This document shows positions 5,217-8,524 of a DNA stretch of 8,524 bases, in pieces (within the stretch, counting starts at the first letter, position 1; each line of letters begins with the position of its first letter). Both the position numbers and the translations under genes were made by a program. The notes beneath the pieces were generated by a model. It was not told where the DNA came from, ran no database searches, and saw only the letters and a program-made list of their open reading frames with translations. The DNA is taken from NCBI GenBank assembly GCA_011620305.1, contig WOZL01000002.1:1-8524 (forward strand), read 5' to 3'. The stretch comes from Candidatus Dojkabacteria bacterium. Its GTDB lineage: Bacteria > Patescibacteriota > Dojkabacteria > SC72.

Positions 5217-5636
5217 ATGAAAGAATTTGTTTTTAGACAAGAATTCACGAATGCCCCTTCTGGATTGTTTGTAAAAATGTATGCGAGAAAACCCTCCCAA
5301 GAAAGGAGAAAGATGTATAAAGCCTTGGTTGATACGGGGTTGCAGATTACGGGAATCTCTAAGAGAATAGTGGATGAATTTAGTTTGGAAAAGGTTAGAG
5401 AGGTCGATATGGTAGATGCTAATGGAAATACTCACAAGAGACCAACTTTTTTGGTTGATCTAATTATTCCTGGTTCCCCAGAGGAGTACAGTTTTATAAG
5501 TGTGGAGGCACCTCTTTCAACTGCAACCCAAGGAGAGGATATATTGCTTGGAATGAATATCTTGAAAAGAGGTTCCTTCAGTTTTGAAAATTTAGGTGAA
5601 AAATATGTTATGACTTTTAAAATCAATATTAATTAA
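5217..5636 (+). CDS. Retropepsin-like (clan AA) aspartic protease
   Basis: This 139-residue protein has the hallmarks of single-domain, retroviral-type aspartic proteases that work as dimers. The catalytic motif is Asp39-Thr40-Gly41 in ALVDTGLQITGIS, where a hydrophobic strand precedes DTG and the usual Ala/Ser after it is Leu. The second conserved block is DILLGMNILKRGSFSF (108-123), matching the ILG(x)(x)(x)L element. There is no signal peptide or membrane anchor, so it is probably cytoplasmic, unlike anchored bacterial relatives such as those with periplasmic domains. The next gene starts 3 bases after its stop, so the two are very likely co-transcribed and may share a function. Substrate unknown. 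It lies immediately downstream of repeat copy 2. Family call is good; the DTG-Leu variation merits caution about activity. Confidence 0.8.
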   Translation: MKEFVFRQEFTNAPSGLFVKMYARKPSQERRKMYKALVDTGLQITGISKRIVDEFSLEKVREVDMVDANGNTHKRPTFLVDLIIPGSPEEYSFISVEAPLSTATQGEDILLGMNILKRGSFSFENLGEKYVMTFKININ

Positions 5637-5639
5637 AGG

Positions 5640-6428
5640 ATGCCAACAAAAATTAAGCGTTTTTACAAGGATTCTAAAAACAAGAAGGAAAAAGCTTCTT
5701 TTAATCAAGATTTTAATCATTTGGAAGAATTCTCCGAAATACTATATTCACAAATAGGAACCGTCCCTCCAGAATTAAAGAGATCTCCAATAAAGGAAGC
5801 TTTGCATACTAGAGTTGAACTAGTATTATTCCAAAACAAATACCGTTCTTATTACTTAATAGAAGGAATTATTTGTGAACTAAATAATGACAACATCCCA
5901 GCGGTTATTCCTCTTGTTAGAAGTTTTTGGGAGTTAGTAAGTCAACTGGGTTATATTTATTGGCAATTGCATACTAATGAAGATTCGGAATATCTCCTGA
6001 GAGAACCTTTAAAGAGAATTTACCTCGGAAATAGAAATGATGGAACAGGGCCATTTAGTATAGGAAACATTTCATCGGTTAATGTCTTAACGATGGTTGA
6101 GAAGACAGAGAAATCCTTTAATTTAATTCAGAAAGAATTATCTGAACAGGAAGCTTCCATTATCAAGGATGATCTTGATATATCATGTGTGTATGCCGAT
6201 TTGTCGAATCAATCGCACCCTAATTATGTTAGTAATATGTTTTATAGTGGTATAACTAGTTCAGGACACGTAAAGAAGCTCGGAGATGTAGGACAAGATA
6301 TGAATAGCATTAAACCGTTGTTGTATGGCTTTTATATGAGTCCTTTGATGGTAGGGGTCTCTTTGTACCACTTGTTTTTATCTCGGATATACAACGAGCC
6401 AAGGATGTTAGTAGATGAGGACTCGTAA
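5640..6428 (+). CDS. Helical protein resembling DUF5677 family
   Basis: This 262-residue, mostly helical soluble protein has a Lys-rich N-terminus (3-18) that looks disordered. Two conserved-looking sites stand out: IPAVIPLVRSFWELVSQLGYIYW (86-108), with the Arg-Ser-x-x-Glu helix (R94, E98), and YADLSNQSHPNY (185-196), with His193. This pairing of an RSxxE helix with a late Ser/His-Pro segment resembles DUF5677-type proteins, whose function is not established; I judge this by eye only. A hydrophobic C-terminal helix at 228-250 (LLYGFYMSPLMVGVSLYHLFL) could be buried or could touch the membrane. The ATG follows the protease stop by three bases, with AAAGG directly against it. Pairing with a protease suggests a regulated partner or substrate (inference). 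Confidence 0.65.
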   Translation: MPTKIKRFYKDSKNKKEKASFNQDFNHLEEFSEILYSQIGTVPPELKRSPIKEALHTRVELVLFQNKYRSYYLIEGIICELNNDNIPAVIPLVRSFWELVSQLGYIYWQLHTNEDSEYLLREPLKRIYLGNRNDGTGPFSIGNISSVNVLTMVEKTEKSFNLIQKELSEQEASIIKDDLDISCVYADLSNQSHPNYVSNMFYSGITSSGHVKKLGDVGQDMNSIKPLLYGFYMSPLMVGVSLYHLFLSRIYNEPRMLVDEDS

Positions 6429-6454
6429 ATAATATCATTTCAAAAAGCACAAGC

Positions 6455-7180
6455 ATGGATGATTTGAAACTAATCATAGAAAAATATAAAGAGATTGGAG
6501 AAAGCATACAGAAGAGTGTAGATGTTTTTAGTAAGTCAATGCAGCCTTTTACTGATGCTGTTGTACAGATACAAGAATACTCAAAACAACTAGCGAAGAT
6601 TTTTGATAGGACAATATATGTCACCCCTGAGGTTTATCAATTTCTATTAGACCTCAACGTCCAACTTTCTTCTAATGAGATAGAAAAAGAATTAAAGGAA
6701 GGTACTCTTACAGAGATGGATGTATACTCTGTATATACTAGGGATCCAATCACGACCGAGACTCCTTCTTTTAGGGTTAGGTCAGCCATGGCAAAAGCTA
6801 TTAAGAAGATTATTGAGAACAAGCCTCAGCGAATTACCATGGAGACAGATAAAATCTCGTTTACAGATGGAAGTTCTCCTTTTATAACAATAAATGGAAC
6901 TAAAGTTGGTCTTAAAACTGGTACACGTCGATATGATATATGTAAGTACATTTTCAAAGGAAATAAAGTACGGAAAATGCCTTGGGAACTAGAAGATTTA
7001 GTGGAGGCAATTGGTGCAGACTTCTACAATGCTGGTAAAGAATGGAATAGTATCATGTATGGATATTTTAGGAGATTAAATGGAGCAATTGAGAAGAAAA
7101 CAGGCTATCCAAAATTCTTTATAGTTCAAAATCGACGTTTTCTAATAAATCATCAGTATATCTTCCTCCTAGAGAAATAA
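6455..7180 (+). CDS. Putative DNA-binding protein with C-terminal winged-helix-like domain
   Basis: This 241-residue protein has three parts. Residues 1-50 form a long amphipathic, coiled-coil-like helix (KLIIEKYKEIGESIQKSV onward). The middle (about 55-130) is mixed, with EIEKELKEGTLTEMDVY and a charged helix AMAKAIKKIIENK (112-124). The C-terminal 90 residues contain RRYDICKYIFKGNK, MPWELEDLVEAIG, then EWNSIMYGYFRRLNGAIEK and a final beta-rich FFIVQNRRFLINHQYIF. The spacing of helix, FRRLN helix and hairpin resembles winged-helix domains of the transcription-regulator C-terminal type, but this is a visual judgement. The start follows the upstream stop by 26 bases with no Shine-Dalgarno sequence. 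Its gene ends before a stem-loop, so it probably closes the unit starting at 5217. It could be a local regulator. Confidence 0.6.
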   Translation: MDDLKLIIEKYKEIGESIQKSVDVFSKSMQPFTDAVVQIQEYSKQLAKIFDRTIYVTPEVYQFLLDLNVQLSSNEIEKELKEGTLTEMDVYSVYTRDPITTETPSFRVRSAMAKAIKKIIENKPQRITMETDKISFTDGSSPFITINGTKVGLKTGTRRYDICKYIFKGNKVRKMPWELEDLVEAIGADFYNAGKEWNSIMYGYFRRLNGAIEKKTGYPKFFIVQNRRFLINHQYIFLLEK

Positions 7181-7181
7181 C

Positions 7182-7198
7182 CGCAACTTTTCGCAACT
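7182..7198 (+). repeat. Short direct repeat CGCAACT, 10-base period
   Basis: CGCAACT occurs at 7182-7188 and again at 7192-7198, starts exactly 10 bases (one helical turn) apart, between the stop at 7180 and the stem-loop. Two same-face half sites are typical of activator or repressor binding. With only 7 bases, chance remains possible. Confidence 0.3.
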
Positions 7199-7215
7199 AT
7201 CAACCCTATATGATG

Positions 7216-7247
7216 TAACTAGAGCTAAAAACTCTAGTTAAATTTTT
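7216..7247 (+). terminator. Stem-loop with T tract between 7180 and the DNA methyltransferase
   Basis: TAACTAGAG (7216-7224) and CTCTAGTTA (7232-7240) make a perfect 9-pair stem with a 7-base loop, followed by AA and five T (7243-7247). It fits a rho-independent terminator for the preceding unit. It ends only 13 bases before the next ATG, so the methyltransferase either relies on read-through or has a transcript starting within this gap; the hairpin might also control that gene. Confidence 0.6.
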
Positions 7248-7259
7248 ATCTATATATCA

Positions 7260-8524
7260 ATGAAGAACAATAACCTTCAAACAGTTTTAGTCCCTCTTAA
7301 GGACCTAACTAAAGCCGACTACAACCCAAGAAAATGGGATGAAAAGGCTCTAAACGATCTAAAAACCAGTATTAAAAAATATGGTTTTGTCGATCCAATA
7401 ATAATTAACAGTGCTAAAAACAGAGAAAATGTGGTGATAGGGGGCCACATGAGAATAGAAGCTGCGAAAGCACTAGGGTTAGAAATAATCCCTGCAGTAC
7501 AACTCAATATCCCAGAAATTGAAAAAGAAAAAGAATTAAACCTTAGACTTAACAAGAACCAAGGAGAGTTTGACTACGAACTCCTAGCTACCTTCACAGA
7601 AGAAATGCTAGAAGAAATAGGGTTTGACTCTGAAGAATTAGATGCAATATTTGACTGGGAAGATGAAAACCCAGAACTCTTTGACCTTAAGAAAGAGTTA
7701 GAAAAGTTAGACATCAAAGAAGTAAAAATCCAAAAAGGAGATGTCTATCAACTAGGAGAACACAGACTTATGTGTGGTGACTCCACAATACAAAAAGACA
7801 TACAGAAGCTAATGAATGGTGAGAAGGCCGACATGTGCTTGACGGACCCTCCGTACCTCCTCGACTACCTCCACGGAAAGAAAAAACACGGTAAAGCTAC
7901 AGAAGGATTTGGTTACAAAAGAGACAGAAAGTATCTAGAAACAGACGTACTACCAGACAACTTTACAGAACTCTGGATGAAGAATGTCTCAGAGGTAGCC
8001 AAAGAAGACTTCCACATCATAGTGTATGAAAATTGGAAAAACCTCAGGGTTGTATGGTCTGAAATGGAGAAATATTGGAAAGTAAAAAACATGATTGTTT
8101 GGCATATACCCAATAGACACCAAGGATTTGCAGCTAAATATAAGTTCTTCTCTAAGCATGACATAGCCATGGTAGGGTCATCTCTAGGACAAGAAGGTCT
8201 AAATACTCAACTAGAGGATGAACTACTTGAAAATGAGTACCAGACAGCCCTCTACGCTATATCTGGTAAGCCCCACTGGGAAGGATACGAAAAAGGTAAA
8301 AGAATACAACCTACAGACTTCATAGAATACAAAGCATCTGACGAAAAAAGCTCAGGACAAGGAGTAGTCTTTGGAACTAAACCAGTAGAAATACTCATCC
8401 CATACCTTAAAGTATTAACCAAAAGAGGAGATCTGGTAATAGAACCTTTCGGGGGCTCGGGATCTACACTAATAGCTTGTGAAAAAATGAAAGCAGCAGG
8501 AGCAAAGCGCGCATTGCCTTTGCA
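7260..8524 (+). CDS. Phage-type DNA methyltransferase with N-terminal ParB/Srx domain (3' end beyond window)
   Basis: The frame is open for 421 codons to the right edge. Residues 8-85 form a ParB/sulfiredoxin-like domain, with VPLKDLTKADYNPRKW, YGFVDPIII and GGHMRIEAAKALG (61-73) in the usual order. The methyltransferase part follows a charged linker: CGDST (172-176), catalytic motif IV TDPPY (195-199), then SAM-binding motif I EPFGGSGST (395-403). Motif IV before motif I is the beta-class order of N4-cytosine/N6-adenine enzymes. This combination is common in phages and prophages, where it modifies DNA to evade restriction. Usually about 20-30 more residues follow with an (E/D)xDPxY block; here the last bases are unusually GC-rich. 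No Shine-Dalgarno sequence. Codon choice differs from the neighbours: by my count 19 GAC to 8 GAT, and many CTA. Confidence 0.9.
   Translation, partial: MKNNNLQTVLVPLKDLTKADYNPRKWDEKALNDLKTSIKKYGFVDPIIINSAKNRENVVIGGHMRIEAAKALGLEIIPAVQLNIPEIEKEKELNLRLNKNQGEFDYELLATFTEEMLEEIGFDSEELDAIFDWEDENPELFDLKKELEKLDIKEVKIQKGDVYQLGEHRLMCGDSTIQKDIQKLMNGEKADMCLTDPPYLLDYLHGKKKHGKATEGFGYKRDRKYLETDVLPDNFTELWMKNVSEVAKEDFHIIVYENWKNLRVVWSEMEKYWKVKNMIVWHIPNRHQGFAAKYKFFSKHDIAMVGSSLGQEGLNTQLEDELLENEYQTALYAISGKPHWEGYEKGKRIQPTDFIEYKASDEKSSGQGVVFGTKPVEILIPYLKVLTKRGDLVIEPFGGSGSTLIACEKMKAAGAKRALPL

Noticed and set aside
1..8524. CRISPR array, insertion-sequence transposase or integrase
   Set aside because: No regularly spaced repeats and no DDE, tyrosine- or serine-recombinase motifs in any substantial frame.

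Overview
This is an AT-rich bacterial window. All intact genes lie on the + strand, with short gaps or overlaps. The standard code fits: TGA ends both the S66 peptidase gene and the first dCTP-deaminase-like gene. Recognisable Shine-Dalgarno sequences are mostly missing, while several starts have a TATAAT-like -10 box 10 to 30 bases upstream, so leaderless or short-leader translation is plausible. A small-genome uncultured lineage (for example Patescibacteria) or a mobile element in such a host would fit, but the sequence alone does not settle the taxon.

Layout. Bases 1-182 are a regulatory region with a ~40-bp motif that recurs at 5132-5170. ORF1 (183-875) is unrecognised. Next comes a tight five-gene operon (966-4936) with its own extended -10 promoter and an inverted repeat over that promoter: an MccF-like S66 serine peptidase, a stand-alone alanyl-tRNA-synthetase-like protein without editing and C-Ala domains, a class I SAM-dependent methyltransferase, and two tandem dCTP deaminase/dUTPase-fold proteins. 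Bases 4929-5138 hold a start-less open frame that looks like the 3' end of a broken gene and contains terminator-like hairpins. The second copy of the motif follows, then a retropepsin-like aspartic protease (5217-5636), a helical protein resembling DUF5677 (5640-6428) and a protein with a possible C-terminal winged helix (6455-7180). After a stem-loop, a phage-type DNA methyltransferase with an N-terminal ParB/Srx domain starts at 7260 and runs off the right edge. Its codon use differs clearly from the rest, which suggests a separate origin.

How the genes may work together. The operon is the most unusual part. MccF-type peptidases cleave aminoacyl- or peptidyl-nucleotide amides. AlaRS-type catalytic cores activate an amino acid with ATP. 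DCD-fold proteins act on pyrimidine nucleotides, and the methyltransferase could decorate a small molecule. Side by side they suggest a pathway that makes, modifies or detoxifies an aminoacyl-nucleotide-type compound, or a nucleotide-based defence module. This is inference. It is strengthened by two details: the AlaRS-like protein has lost key residues of its amino-acid and ATP sites, and the two DCD copies have lost different parts of the active site, as if they must work as a hetero-oligomer. The imperfect direct repeats at both ends of the 5-kb block suggest it was acquired or shuffled as one cassette.
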